Positions 33,553-42,262 are shown, counted from the first letter of the stretch. The stretch: DNA of 64,000 nt from Pseudomonas sp. dw_612 (GCF_018449725.1 NZ_JAAVVC010000013.1:62001-126000), one strand, 5' to 3'. The notes: a model not told the origin generated them from the letters alone. Program-made: numbers and translations.

Positions 33553-34440
33553 ATGCAAGCCGCCAACCCGCGTCGCGGGTACATCCTGGGTCTGAGTGCC
33601 TACATCATCTGGGGACTTTTCCCGCTTTACTTCAAAGCCATCGCCTCGGTGCCGGCCGTAGAAATCATCATCCACCGGGTGCTCTGGTCCGCGCTGTTCG
33701 GTGGCTTGCTGCTGATGGTCTGGAAACATCCAGGCTGGTGGCAAGAGTTGCGGGATAACCCGAAACGCCTGGCGATCCTGGCCCTGAGCGGCACGCTGAT
33801 CGCGGCCAACTGGCTGACTTACGTCTGGTCGGTGAACAACGGCCGCATGCTCGAAGCCAGCCTCGGTTACTACATCAATCCGCTGGTGAACGTGCTGCTG
33901 GGCATGCTGATCCTCGGCGAACGGCTGCGGCGCATGCAATGGCTGGCGGTGGGGCTGGCGGCGGTGGGCGTGGCACAGCAGGTGTGGCAGGTCGGCAGTC
34001 TGCCGTGGGTATCGCTGGTGCTGGCCCTGACTTTCGGCTTCTACGGGCTGATCCGCAAACAGGCGCCGGTCAAGGCGTTGCCCGGGCTGGTGGTGGAAAC
34101 CTGGATGCTGGTGCCGATTGCCGTGGCCTGGTTGCTGTTCAATCCAGCGGCAGCCAGCGCGCAACCGGCGTTCTGGACCACGTCTGAGGCTTGGTGGCTG
34201 GTAGCGGCCGGTCCGGTGACCTTGGTGCCGCTGGTGTGTTTCAACGCGGCTGCGCGGCATTTGCCCTACACCACGCTGGGATTTCTCCAGTACCTGGCGC
34301 CGACACTGGTGCTGCTGCAAGCCGTGCTGCTGTTTAACGAACACTTGTCGTCCAGCACCCTGGTGGCGTTCATGTTTATCTGGGCGGGCCTGGCGATTTA
34401 CAGCGTCGATGCGGTGATCAGCATGCGTCGTCGCAGCTGA
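33553..34440 (+). CDS. rarD: RarD, EamA-family (DMT) transporter
   Basis: A 295-residue inner-membrane protein with about ten hydrophobic helices in two EamA repeats (residues 8-145 and 155-292). The start MQAANPRRGYILGLSAYIIWG and the RVLWSALFGG and VWSVNNGRMLEASLGYYINPLV motifs are typical of RarD. Its homologues are linked to chloramphenicol sensitivity; the natural substrate is unknown. Confidence 0.92.
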   Translation: MQAANPRRGYILGLSAYIIWGLFPLYFKAIASVPAVEIIIHRVLWSALFGGLLLMVWKHPGWWQELRDNPKRLAILALSGTLIAANWLTYVWSVNNGRMLEASLGYYINPLVNVLLGMLILGERLRRMQWLAVGLAAVGVAQQVWQVGSLPWVSLVLALTFGFYGLIRKQAPVKALPGLVVETWMLVPIAVAWLLFNPAAASAQPAFWTTSEAWWLVAAGPVTLVPLVCFNAAARHLPYTTLGFLQYLAPTLVLLQAVLLFNEHLSSSTLVAFMFIWAGLAIYSVDAVISMRRRS

Positions 34441-34503
34441 TCAGAAAACGTACAAACCTCCACAGGCCACGTTCCGCGTGGTCTGCATCAATCCTTCCCA
34501 AGG

Positions 34504-34650
34504 TTATCCACAGCGTGATCCCCGGCGTTTGTGTGCAACTTGTTGAAACTGCTGGTTTTTTGATCAGATCCTGAAGAACCGCTGCCGGCGTGGCCTGGCG
34601 CGGTGTCTCTACAGGTTATCCACAGGCAGGTGCACGTATAACTTGGATAA
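34504..34650. promoter_or_regulatory. Cluster of three DnaA-box-like sequences
   Basis: Two perfect TTATCCACA boxes lie at 34504-34512 and 34616-34624, and a one-mismatch box in reverse (CTTGGATAA) is at 34642-34650. They fill the 217-bp non-coding gap between convergent rarD and the GcvR-like gene. Confidence 0.6.
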
Positions 34651-34657
34651 CCCTGAG

Positions 34658-35176
34658 TCAGGGATCGCTGCGCAGCACCAATTCAACCATCAAGTCATCG
34701 GCCAGGGTTTCCAGGCGCGATTGCAGCACATCCAAAGATAGAGTCAGCGGCACCGCGAGAATCGCTTCGGCGTGGAACAGCGGCTCGCTGCTCATCGGCG
34801 CCGGGCGCACTTCGGTGACCAGACGCTCCAGATTCACCCCCTGCTCGCTCAACAGCCGAGTGATATCGCGCACAATGCCGGGCCGGTCATTGCCCACCAA
34901 CTCCATGGCGATCGGCTTCCAGGTGCAGGATTGTTCGATGCCGCTTTCAGCAATCAATACGCGAATGCCATGGGTGGACAACGCTTGCAGGGCATCGACC
35001 AATTCGTCGTAGGCTTCGGCCGGCACGCCGACCCGAAGAATCCCGGCAAACTGCCCGGCCATGCGCGACATGCGGCTTTCCAGCCAGTTGCCGCCATGTT
35101 CGGCAATGCATTGGGCAATGCGCTCGACCTGCCCTGGCTTGTCCGGTGCGAATACGGTGAGTACGAGGTGGTCCAT
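34658..35176 (-). CDS. GcvR-like protein with two ACT domains
   Basis: A 172-residue protein of two ACT domains: residues 1-80 (LVLTVFAPDKPGQVERIAQ) and 90-170 (MELVGNDRPGIVRDITRLL). ACT domains usually bind amino acids. E. coli GcvR, which restrains GcvA at the glycine cleavage genes, is the closest known type. The start at 35176 gives the conserved MDHLVLTVFAP beginning; longer frames run into a REP. Target and ligand are not shown by the context. Confidence 0.85.
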   Translation of the reverse strand: MDHLVLTVFAPDKPGQVERIAQCIAEHGGNWLESRMSRMAGQFAGILRVGVPAEAYDELVDALQALSTHGIRVLIAESGIEQSCTWKPIAMELVGNDRPGIVRDITRLLSEQGVNLERLVTEVRPAPMSSEPLFHAEAILAVPLTLSLDVLQSRLETLADDLMVELVLRSDP

Positions 35177-35247
35177 GGCGCAGCCCTCTTTTGTTATAGA
35201 AAAAGAAGTATAGGCAAGGGTTGTTTCGGCGCTGAATTGGCTGACGT

Positions 35248-35314
35248 CTTCGCGGGCAAGCCTCGCTCCTACAAGGGATTGCGTAACCCTGTAGGAGCGA
35301 GGCTTGCCCGCGAA
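35248..35314. repeat. REP pair upstream of the GcvR-like gene
   Basis: Arms TCTTCGCGGGCAAGCCTCGC and GCGAGGCTTGCCCGCGAA, extended by CTACA/TGTAG, spaced about 17 bp. Confidence 0.9.
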
Positions 35315-35643
35315 TGGGACACCACCGACATCCCTGCAAAAACACAAATCGTGTACAAGTTTTTATATTTAACTGGAACAATCCAATAGTTTTTTGAGAA
35401 CATCCCGTTCCCCGACATGACTGCAATGCGTCATGGGGTCGCAGAACGACGTAATTAGTCTAATTTTCACAAGCGCAATTCATCATGTAGTATGCCGCAG
35501 CGCGCACTACATAACGTTGGATCGATGTCTGCCCAGGCGCCGTCGCAACCCTGAAAGCCCTGTCAGCAAGGCCTCAAGCCGTTGATTGGACCAACCCCAG
35601 CCGCCCGCAATGGCATGTACTGGTAGACGGGTTTGTGGTTTAA
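35315..35643. other. Non-coding divergent region between the GcvR-like gene and glcB
   Basis: About 330 bp without a supported gene, likely holding both promoters. It contains an AT-rich stretch at 35349-35390, a 7-bp perfect inverted repeat ATGTAGT/ACTACAT (35485-35512), ATGAC/GTCAT around 35417-35434 and TTGGACCAA (35586-35594). No clear -35/-10 pair or known operator could be assigned. Confidence 0.5.
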
Positions 35644-35721
35644 ATGGCCAGAGGCTTCATTGTCAAAATTGAAGAGCTGAAAAGCGAAATAGCTGAGCAG
35701 AGTGAGGCAAGCAATGACTGA
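35644..35721 (+). CDS. Possible 25-residue upstream peptide overlapping the glcB start
   Basis: An ATG-initiated frame encodes MARGFIVKIEELKSEIAEQS plus five residues and stops at 35719-35721, overlapping the glcB start by 8 bp. Its own ribosome binding site is weak (GGTTTGTGG). If translated it would couple ribosomes onto glcB. It may also be chance. Confidence 0.3.
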   Translation: MARGFIVKIEELKSEIAEQSEASND

Positions 35722-37891
35722 ACACGTTCAAGTCGGTGGCCTGCAGGTCGCCAAAGTCCTGTTCGACTTCGTGAACAACGAAGCCATTCCCGGTACCGGC
35801 CTCACCGCCGATAAGTTCTGGGCCGGTGCCGATAAGGTCATTCATGACCTGGCGCCGAAGAACAAAGCCCTACTCGCCAAACGCGATGATTTCCAGGCTC
35901 GTGTCGACGGCTGGCATAAAGCCCGCGCCGGTCAACCACACGACGCCGTGGCCTACAAAGCCTTCTTGCAAGACATCGGTTATCTGCTGCCAGAAGCGGC
36001 CGATTTCCAGGCAACGACGCAAAACGTCGATGACGAAATCGCCCGCATGGCCGGCCCGCAACTCGTGGTGCCGGTGATGAACGCGCGCTTCGCGCTCAAC
36101 GCCTCGAACGCCCGCTGGGGTTCGCTGTACGACGCGCTCTACGGCACCGACGCCATCAGCGAAGCGGACGGCGCGGAAAAAGGCAAAGGCTACAACAAGG
36201 TGCGCGGCGACAAGGTTATTGCTTTCGCCCGCGCCTTTCTCGACGAAGCGGCGCCATTGGCCGCCGGCACTCACGTCGATTCCACCGGCTACAAGATCGT
36301 TGACGGCAAACTGGTGGTCGCCCTTAAAGGTGGCAGCAACACCGGCCTGCGCAACGACGCCCAGTTGATCGGTTTCCACGGCGACGCCTCGGCACCGACC
36401 GCGATCCTGCTGAAAAACAACGGTCTGCATTTCGAAATCCAGGTCGACGCCAGCACCCCGGTCGGCCAGACCGACGCCGCCGGCATCAAAGACATCCTGA
36501 TGGAAGCCGCGCTGACCACCATCATGGACTGCGAAGACTCCGTCGCCGCTGTCGATGCCGATGACAAAGTGGTGATCTACCGCAACTGGCTCGGCCTGAT
36601 GAAGGGCGATCTGTCGGAAGAAGTCTCCAAGGGCGGTCAGACGTTTACCCGCACCATGAACGCCGACCGCACCTACACCGGCGTCGATGGTCAGGAACTG
36701 AGCCTGCACGGTCGTTCGCTGTTGTTCGTGCGCAACGTTGGCCACTTGATGACCATCGACGCGATCCTCGACAGTCAAGGCAACGAAGTGCCCGAAGGCA
36801 TTCTTGATGGTCTGGTGACCTGCCTCGCGGCGATCCACAGTCTGAATGGCACCAGCTCGCGCAAGAACAGCCGTACCGGCTCGGTCTACATCGTGAAGCC
36901 GAAGATGCACGGCCCGGAAGAAGCTGCGTTCACCAACGAGCTGTTCGGGCGCATTGAAGACGTGCTCGACCTGCCGCGCAACACCCTGAAAGTCGGGATC
37001 ATGGACGAGGAACGCCGCACCACGGTCAACCTCAAGGCCTGCATCAAGGCCGCCAGCGAACGCGTGGTGTTCATCAACACCGGTTTCCTCGACCGCACCG
37101 GCGACGAAATCCACACCTCCATGGAAGCCGGCCCGATGGTGCGCAAGGCCGACATGAAGGCTGAGAAATGGATCGGCGCCTACGAGAACTGGAACGTCGA
37201 TATCGGCTTGAGCACCGGCCTGCAAGGTCGCGCCCAGATCGGTAAAGGCATGTGGGCCATGCCCGACCTGATGGCGGCGATGCTCGAACAGAAAATCGCA
37301 CACCCATTGGCCGGTGCCAACACCGCTTGGGTTCCGTCGCCGACCGCTGCTGCGCTGCACGCGTTGCATTACCACAAGGTTGACGTGTTCGCCCGTCAGG
37401 CTGAACTGGCCAAACGTGCGCGCGCATCGGTGGACGACATTCTGACCATCCCGTTGGCCGTCAATCCGGACTGGACCACAGAACAGATCAAGAACGAACT
37501 GGACAACAACGCCCAGGGCATTCTCGGTTACGTGGTGCGCTGGATCGACCAGGGCGTGGGTTGTTCGAAAGTGCCGGACATCAATGACGTCGGCCTGATG
37601 GAAGACCGTGCGACGCTGCGAATCTCCAGCCAGCACATCGCCAACTGGCTGCGTCATGGCATCGTCACTGAAGATCAGGTCATGGAAAGCCTCAAGCGCA
37701 TGGCGCCGGTGGTTGACCGCCAGAACGCCAATGACGCGCTGTACCGTCCGCTGGCACCGAACTTCGACAGCAATATCGCCTTCCAGGCGGCGGTCGAACT
37801 GGTGATCGAAGGCACTAAGCAGCCGAACGGCTACACCGAGCCGGTTCTGCACCGTCGTCGTCGCGAGTTCAAGGCTGCCAATGGCCTGTAA
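35714..37891 (+). CDS. glcB: Malate synthase G
   Basis: A 725-residue glyoxylate-cycle enzyme that condenses glyoxylate with acetyl-CoA to malate. The start MTEHVQVGGLQVAKVLFDFV follows GTGAGG; a start four codons earlier is less likely. TIM-barrel markers are MDCEDSVAAVDADDKV, VKPKMHGPEEAAF and GIMDEERRTTVNL. The C-terminal plug domain includes EDRATLRISSQHIANWLRHG. It works with glycolate oxidase or isocitrate lyase, neither of which is in the window. A strong terminator follows. Confidence 0.97.
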   Translation: MTEHVQVGGLQVAKVLFDFVNNEAIPGTGLTADKFWAGADKVIHDLAPKNKALLAKRDDFQARVDGWHKARAGQPHDAVAYKAFLQDIGYLLPEAADFQATTQNVDDEIARMAGPQLVVPVMNARFALNASNARWGSLYDALYGTDAISEADGAEKGKGYNKVRGDKVIAFARAFLDEAAPLAAGTHVDSTGYKIVDGKLVVALKGGSNTGLRNDAQLIGFHGDASAPTAILLKNNGLHFEIQVDASTPVGQTDAAGIKDILMEAALTTIMDCEDSVAAVDADDKVVIYRNWLGLMKGDLSEEVSKGGQTFTRTMNADRTYTGVDGQELSLHGRSLLFVRNVGHLMTIDAILDSQGNEVPEGILDGLVTCLAAIHSLNGTSSRKNSRTGSVYIVKPKMHGPEEAAFTNELFGRIEDVLDLPRNTLKVGIMDEERRTTVNLKACIKAASERVVFINTGFLDRTGDEIHTSMEAGPMVRKADMKAEKWIGAYENWNVDIGLSTGLQGRAQIGKGMWAMPDLMAAMLEQKIAHPLAGANTAWVPSPTAAALHALHYHKVDVFARQAELAKRARASVDDILTIPLAVNPDWTTEQIKNELDNNAQGILGYVVRWIDQGVGCSKVPDINDVGLMEDRATLRISSQHIANWLRHGIVTEDQVMESLKRMAPVVDRQNANDALYRPLAPNFDSNIAFQAAVELVIEGTKQPNGYTEPVLHRRRREFKAANGL

Positions 37892-37910
37892 CTGAGCGCT
37901 GATGCCGGAC

Positions 37911-37946
37911 AAAAAAAGGCCCTGATCTTCGGATCAGGGCCTTTTT
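37911..37946 (+). terminator. Intrinsic terminator of glcB
   Basis: The eleven-pair stem AGGCCCTGATC-TTCG-GATCAGGGCCT is flanked by A7 and T5, about 25 bp after the stop. Confidence 0.95.
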
Positions 37947-37961
37947 GTTTGTGAATGCGTT

Positions 37962-38059
37962 CCCCTGTGGGAGCGGGCTTGCTCGCGAAGGCGGTGTGTC
38001 AGCAAACTTCTACATCGACTGACACTCCCTCTTCGCGAGCAAGCCCGCTCCCACAGGGA
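37962..38059. repeat. REP pair after glcB
   Basis: CCCTGTGGGAGCGGGCTTGC and GCAAGCCCGCTCCCACAGGG arms, spaced about 45 bp, just past the glcB terminator. Confidence 0.9.
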
Positions 38060-38083
38060 ATGTGTAGCGCTGTCGAATTTGAG

Positions 38084-38530
38084 CTACGGCTCCATCCCCA
38101 ACTCATGTTTCACCAGTTCCAGCAACTTGCCGGTATCCACAGGCTTGAGCAGAAAATCCACCACGCTCAAATGCATCGCGGCGATCGCGTCCTTCACGTC
38201 GGCATCGCCGGACACAATGATAATCGGCATCGCCGCCCGGACCGACTCACGCACTTGGCGGATCAAGTCCAGGCCATCCACATTCCCCATCCGCAGGTCA
38301 GTAATCACCAGACCAATCGAAGGTGTTGTGTCCAATAGCTTGAGCGCGGTTTCGCCACTGGCGGCGGTCATGCAGCGTACGCCGTCCAGACCCAGGATTT
38401 CCGATAGCAGCTCCCGGGCATCCTTGTCGTCATCGACGATCAACACCCGCTGCGGCGGAAGATCAGGTTCCAGCATGATCGCACTGAGCGCCTCGCGCTC
38501 GGCGTCACTCAAAATATCGTGGTCGGACAT
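38084..38530 (-). CDS. Single-domain response regulator (receiver only)
   Basis: 148 residues. A 25-residue N-terminal tail precedes one CheY-like receiver: acidic pocket Asp33-Asp34 (LIVDDDKDAREL), phospho-acceptor Asp78 (VITDLRMGN), and the conserved Lys in FLLKPVDTG. There is no output domain, so it must signal by protein contact. The start at 38530 removes an unlikely N-terminal extension. No partner kinase is in the window. Confidence 0.88.
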   Translation of the reverse strand: MSDHDILSDAEREALSAIMLEPDLPPQRVLIVDDDKDARELLSEILGLDGVRCMTAASGETALKLLDTTPSIGLVITDLRMGNVDGLDLIRQVRESVRAAMPIIIVSGDADVKDAIAAMHLSVVDFLLKPVDTGKLLELVKHELGMEP

Positions 38531-38614
38531 GGCTTTCTCTACGTTTTCAATTCGATCCCCTAGCACAGTGGTCAGACATCGCTAAGCAGAGCTTCAATGT
38601 GCACTTCGTCGGAA

Positions 38615-38677
38615 ATATTTCATAGAGGCCAATTGAGAGGTTTATCGCACAGTTTGTGCAGGACCTCTCTGAAATAT
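38615..38677. promoter_or_regulatory. Nested, mutually exclusive inverted repeats
   Basis: The outer pair is ATATTTCATAGAGG (38615-38628) with CCTCTCTGAAATAT (38664-38677), one mismatch. The inner alternative is GAGAGGT (38635-38641) with ACCTCTC (38663-38669), around GCACA-GTT-TGTGC. Both use the same right arm. They lie between the receiver gene and the divergent cNMP/CBS protein. Confidence 0.65.
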
Positions 38678-38757
38678 AGACAAATTCTGCGACTACCTAG
38701 ACTTACGTCCAATGGGCACCCCGCCCGCAGGGGCCGACCATGCTTGAACGACCCGAC

Positions 38758-38765
38758 AACAACAA
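38758..38765 (+). promoter_or_regulatory. Hfq/Crc catabolite-activity motif in the leader of the cNMP/CBS protein
   Basis: AACAACAA fits the AAnAAnAA motif bound by Hfq-Crc and lies 25 bases before the start at 38790. This suggests translation is repressed on preferred carbon sources. Confidence 0.55.
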
Positions 38766-38789
38766 TTCAAAAAGACTGCGGTAATAGTG

Positions 38790-40724
38790 ATGAGTAAAGC
38801 GGACGCCTTCACCCTGGCAGGGAAAACCGCGGTATTGCAGAACATCCAGGGCACCTTGCAATTCCTCCAGCGTTTCCCGCCCTTCAATCAAATGGAACAC
38901 GCCCACCTGGCCTACCTGGTGGAGCAATGTCAGCTGCGTTTTTATGCGCCCGGCGACAGCATCATCAAACCTGCTGACGGCCCGGTTGAGCATTTCTACA
39001 TCGTCAAGCAGGGCCGAGTGGTGGGCGAACGTCCGCACACGGCCAAGGGCGGCACCGAAACCACCTTCGAAATCACCACCGGCGAGTGTTTCCCCCTCGC
39101 CGCGCTGCTCGGGGAGCGGGCAACCCGCACCGAGCACCTGGCCGCCGAAGACACCTTCTGCCTGCAACTGAACAAACTCGCGTTCATCAAGCTGTTCGCG
39201 CTCTCCAATACCTTTCGCGACTTCGCGCTGCGCGGGGTCAGCAGCCTGCTGGATCAGGTCAACCAGCAAGTCCAGCAAAAAGCCGTGGAAACCCTCGGCA
39301 CGCAATATTCCCTGAACACCCGGCTGGGCGAACTGGCCATGCGGCATCCGGTGACATGCAGCCCGGCCACACCGCTGCGTGAAGCCGTGACCCTGATGCA
39401 CGAGCAGCAGGTCGGCAGCATCGTGATCGTCGACGAGCAGAAAGCGCCGCAGGGGATTTTCACCCTGCGCGACCTGCGTCATGTGGTGGCGCAAGGCACC
39501 AGTGATTTCAACGAAGCCATCGAACGCCACATGACCCGGGCGCCGTTTTTCCTGACGCCGGATCACAGCGCTTTTGACGCGGCGATTGCCATGACCGAAC
39601 GGCACATCGCCCACGTCTGTCTAGTCAAGGATCATCGCCTGTGTGGCGTGGTGTCCGAGCGCGATCTGTTTTCCCTGCAGCGGGTCGATCTGGTGCACCT
39701 GGCGCGGACCATCCGCAGCGCGCAGAAAGTCGAAAACCTGGTGGCGATGCGCGGCGAGATCGGGCAATTGGTGGAGCGCATGCTGGCCCACGGCGCGTCC
39801 TCGACCCAGATCACCCACATCATCACCCTGCTCAACGACCACACCGTGTGCCGGGTGATCGAGCTGACCCTCGCCGAGAAAGGCGACCCTGGCGTGCCGT
39901 TCAGTTGGCTGTGTTTCGGCAGCGAAGGCCGGCGCGAGCAGACGCTGCACACCGATCAGGACAACGGCATTCTGTTCGAAGCCCGGGACGCCGCGCACGC
40001 CGCCGAGATTCGCGGCAAGCTGCTGCCCATCGCCCAGCAGATCAACCACAGCCTGGCCCTCTGCGGCTTCACCCTGTGCAAGGGCAACATCATGGCCGGC
40101 AACCCCGAGCTGTGTTTGTCCCGCGCCGAGTGGGCGCGGCGGTTCGCGGCGTTTATTCGCGAAGCGACGCCGGAGAACCTGCTGGGTTCGAGCATTTATT
40201 TCGACTTGCGGGTGGTCTGGGGCGACGAGCAAGGCTGCGAGCAACTGCGTCGAGGGATTCTCGATCAGGTCGCGGATAACCGCTTGTTCCAGCGAATGAT
40301 GGCCGAGAACGCGTTGCGCAACCGTCCGCCCGTAGGACGATTCCGTGAGTTTGTGCTGGCGCGCAAGAATGGCGAGAAAGCCACGCTGGATTTGAAAGTC
40401 CAGGGCCTGACGCCGTTTGTCGACGGTGCCCGATTGCTGGCCCTGGCTAATGGCATCGAAGCCAACAACACCCAGGAGCGCTTTCGGCAACTGGTGGATA
40501 AAGAAGTCATCGACCGACTGGACGGTGCGGCGTACGAAGAGGCGTATCACTTCATTCAGCAAACCCGCATGCAGCAACATCAGCTACAGACTCGGGAGAA
40601 TTTGCCCTACTCCAACCGCGTCGATCCCGACAGCTTGAATCATCTGGACCGCCGCATCCTGCGTGAATCCCTGCGCCAGGCCCAACGCCTGCAAAGCAGC
40701 CTGACCCTGCGATATCAGCTATGA
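38790..40724 (+). CDS. cNMP-binding/CBS-pair/DUF294 nucleotidyltransferase-like protein
   Basis: A 644-residue cytosolic multidomain protein. It has a cyclic-nucleotide-binding-like domain (about residues 20-140, FYAPGDSIIKPADGPVEHFYIVKQG), a CBS pair (about 165-285, EQQVGSIVIVDE and ERHIAHVCLVKDHRLCGVVSERD), a DUF294 nucleotidyltransferase-like domain (FGSEGRREQTLHTDQDNGIL) and a DUF294 C-terminal helical domain. The ATG at 38790 is preferred over GTG 38787. Homologues often sit with acetate-uptake genes. The substrate is unknown. It overlaps the exonuclease gene by ATGA. Confidence 0.9.
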   Translation: MSKADAFTLAGKTAVLQNIQGTLQFLQRFPPFNQMEHAHLAYLVEQCQLRFYAPGDSIIKPADGPVEHFYIVKQGRVVGERPHTAKGGTETTFEITTGECFPLAALLGERATRTEHLAAEDTFCLQLNKLAFIKLFALSNTFRDFALRGVSSLLDQVNQQVQQKAVETLGTQYSLNTRLGELAMRHPVTCSPATPLREAVTLMHEQQVGSIVIVDEQKAPQGIFTLRDLRHVVAQGTSDFNEAIERHMTRAPFFLTPDHSAFDAAIAMTERHIAHVCLVKDHRLCGVVSERDLFSLQRVDLVHLARTIRSAQKVENLVAMRGEIGQLVERMLAHGASSTQITHIITLLNDHTVCRVIELTLAEKGDPGVPFSWLCFGSEGRREQTLHTDQDNGILFEARDAAHAAEIRGKLLPIAQQINHSLALCGFTLCKGNIMAGNPELCLSRAEWARRFAAFIREATPENLLGSSIYFDLRVVWGDEQGCEQLRRGILDQVADNRLFQRMMAENALRNRPPVGRFREFVLARKNGEKATLDLKVQGLTPFVDGARLLALANGIEANNTQERFRQLVDKEVIDRLDGAAYEEAYHFIQQTRMQQHQLQTRENLPYSNRVDPDSLNHLDRRILRESLRQAQRLQSSLTLRYQL

Positions 40725-41428
40725 GCCTGTTTTCATGGCTGCGCCCGGCAACCCCGCTGCTCCCGGAGGATGTGCAACAGCGTTTGCAGCGCTTGCCGAT
40801 TGGCGCTGAGCTCGGCGAATGCAGCCTGCGCGAGCAGCGTTGGGTGGTGCTGGATCTGGAAACTACCGGACTGAACCTGAACAAGGATCGGGTGTTGTCG
40901 ATCGGCGCCGTGGTGATCGAGGACGGCGCGATCGATTTCAGCCAGCAATTCGAACGCACGCTGCAATGCGTCGATCTGAAACTGGCACCGAGCATGTTGA
41001 TCCATGGCCTGGGGCCCAGCGCGATTGCCGCCGGCAGCGATCCGGCCGAGGCGCTGCTGGAGTTCATGGAGTTCCTCGGCGACAGTCCGGTGCTGGCGTT
41101 TCATGCGCCATTCGATCAGCACATGCTCGGGCGCGCGCTGAAAGATCATTTGGGCTACAAGTTGCAGCATCCGTTCCTGGATGTAGCCGACATCGCACCG
41201 CTGCTCTGCCCGCAGGCGAATTTCCGCGAGGCCGGGCTGGATGAGTGGATTGACTGGTTCAAGCTTGAAGTGTTCGAGCGGCATCACGCCAGTGCCGATG
41301 CGTTGGCCACGGCGGAGCTCGCGCTGATTCTGTTCAGCCGCGCGCGGCAGCAGCAGATTCATAGCCCGTTGAATCTGCAACAGCGGATCAGCCAGTGGAA
41401 GCGGCGGCAGCGGGCGCCTTCGTTCTGA
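40721..41428 (+). CDS. DnaQ-like 3'-5' exonuclease (DEDDh)
   Basis: A 235-residue exonuclease. Exo I is VVLDLETTGLNLNKDRV (Asp, Glu), Exo II is LAFHAPFDQHML (Asp) and Exo III is HHASADALATAEL (His, Asp). It resembles the proofreading epsilon fold but lacks the polymerase-binding tail. ATGA coupling to the cNMP/CBS protein is conserved in pseudomonads as far as I recall. The nucleic-acid substrate is not known. Confidence 0.9.
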   Translation: MSLFSWLRPATPLLPEDVQQRLQRLPIGAELGECSLREQRWVVLDLETTGLNLNKDRVLSIGAVVIEDGAIDFSQQFERTLQCVDLKLAPSMLIHGLGPSAIAAGSDPAEALLEFMEFLGDSPVLAFHAPFDQHMLGRALKDHLGYKLQHPFLDVADIAPLLCPQANFREAGLDEWIDWFKLEVFERHHASADALATAELALILFSRARQQQIHSPLNLQQRISQWKRRQRAPSF

Positions 41429-41449
41429 AATTGTGGTGAATGCAAGAGC

Positions 41450-41613
41450 CACCCCTCACCCCAACCCTCTCCCCAAGGGGGAGAGGGGAAAGGGAGCCGA
41501 TCTTCAAGCTTTTCAAAACCTGAGTTCGACTCGGGCTCTCAGGTCGATGTAGCTCAAATAGACACCTCGGTCAGTCCCCTCGCCCCTCTGGGGAGAGGGT
41601 TAGGGTGAGGGGG
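41450..41613. repeat. Large palindromic repeat element, copy 1 (inverted orientation)
   Basis: Terminal arms ACCCCTCACCCCAACCCTCT and AGGGTTAGGGTGAGGGGG, each carrying an inner CTCCCC/GGGGAG hairpin, enclose about 110 bp. Its reverse complement shares the interior GGGGACTGACCGAGGTG and TACATCGACCTGA with the copies at 55946 and 58538. It fills most of the 315-bp gap between the exonuclease and the sigma factor. Confidence 0.85.
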
Positions 41614-41698
41614 CGATCCCAAGTCGTACTCACAACCTGACTTCCCGCAGCCACCCGACCAGCGTTAATTGCTTACCTCCCCCACCTCTGACACAATC

Positions 41699-41717
41699 GC
41701 GAACTATTCTCGTTAGT
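41699..41717 (-). promoter_or_regulatory. Possible Fur box upstream of the FecI-type sigma gene
   Basis: Read on the minus strand, AACGAGAATAGTTCGCG resembles half of the Pseudomonas Fur box (GAGAAT-n-ATTCTC) with a weaker second arm. It is about 30 bp before the sigma start, as expected for iron-repressed ECF sigma genes. Confidence 0.4.
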
Positions 41718-41743
41718 TAACACTTCCCAATCGGTGATGCTAC

Positions 41744-42262
41744 GTGTCGTCAGTCCAAGGCCCCCACAGCGAGCTCGTCGGTGCGTTATATCGCGACCAT
41801 CGCGGTTGGCTATTGGCCTGGCTGCGACGCAATGTGGCCTGCCCGCAACGGGCCGAAGACCTGAGCCAGGACACCTTTGTCCGCCTGCTCGGGCGTGACG
41901 AACTCAAGGAACCGCGTGAACCCCGGGCGTTTCTGGTGGCGATCGCCAAGGGCCTGCTTTTCGACTATTTCCGCCGCGCCGCGCTGGAACAGGCCTACCT
42001 CACCGAACTGATGCTGATCCCCGAAGGCGAACAACCGTCGGTGGAAGAACAGCAGATGATCCTTGAAGACCTCAAAGCCATCGACCGACTGCTCGGCAAA
42101 CTCTCGACGAAGGCCCGGGCGGCGTTTCTCTATAACCGCCTCGATGGCCTGAGCCACGGCGAAATCGCCGAGAAACTCGGGGTTTCGGTGCCTCGGGTGC
42201 GTCAGTACCTGGCCCAGGGCATTCGCCAGTGCTACATCGCCTTGTACGGTGAACCGGTATGA
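41744..42262 (+). CDS. FecI-type ECF sigma factor
   Basis: A 172-residue iron-starvation sigma factor. Region 2 spans residues 12-80 (LYRDHRGWLLAWLRRN, AEDLSQDTFVRLL, AFLVAIAKGLLFDYFRR) and region 4 spans residues 110-165 (LSTKARAAFLYNRLDGLSHGEIAEKLGVS). It starts at GTG 41744 behind GGTGA; a nearby ATG is out of frame. It is coupled by ATGA to fecR, and its likely target is the TonB receptor gene 1.2 kb downstream. Confidence 0.93.
   Translation: MSSVQGPHSELVGALYRDHRGWLLAWLRRNVACPQRAEDLSQDTFVRLLGRDELKEPREPRAFLVAIAKGLLFDYFRRAALEQAYLTELMLIPEGEQPSVEEQQMILEDLKAIDRLLGKLSTKARAAFLYNRLDGLSHGEIAEKLGVSVPRVRQYLAQGIRQCYIALYGEPV

Noticed and set aside
35870..37912. A 680-codon - strand open frame opposite glcB
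   Set aside because: It mirrors malate synthase G, has no ribosome binding site or known domain, and begins at the glcB terminator.
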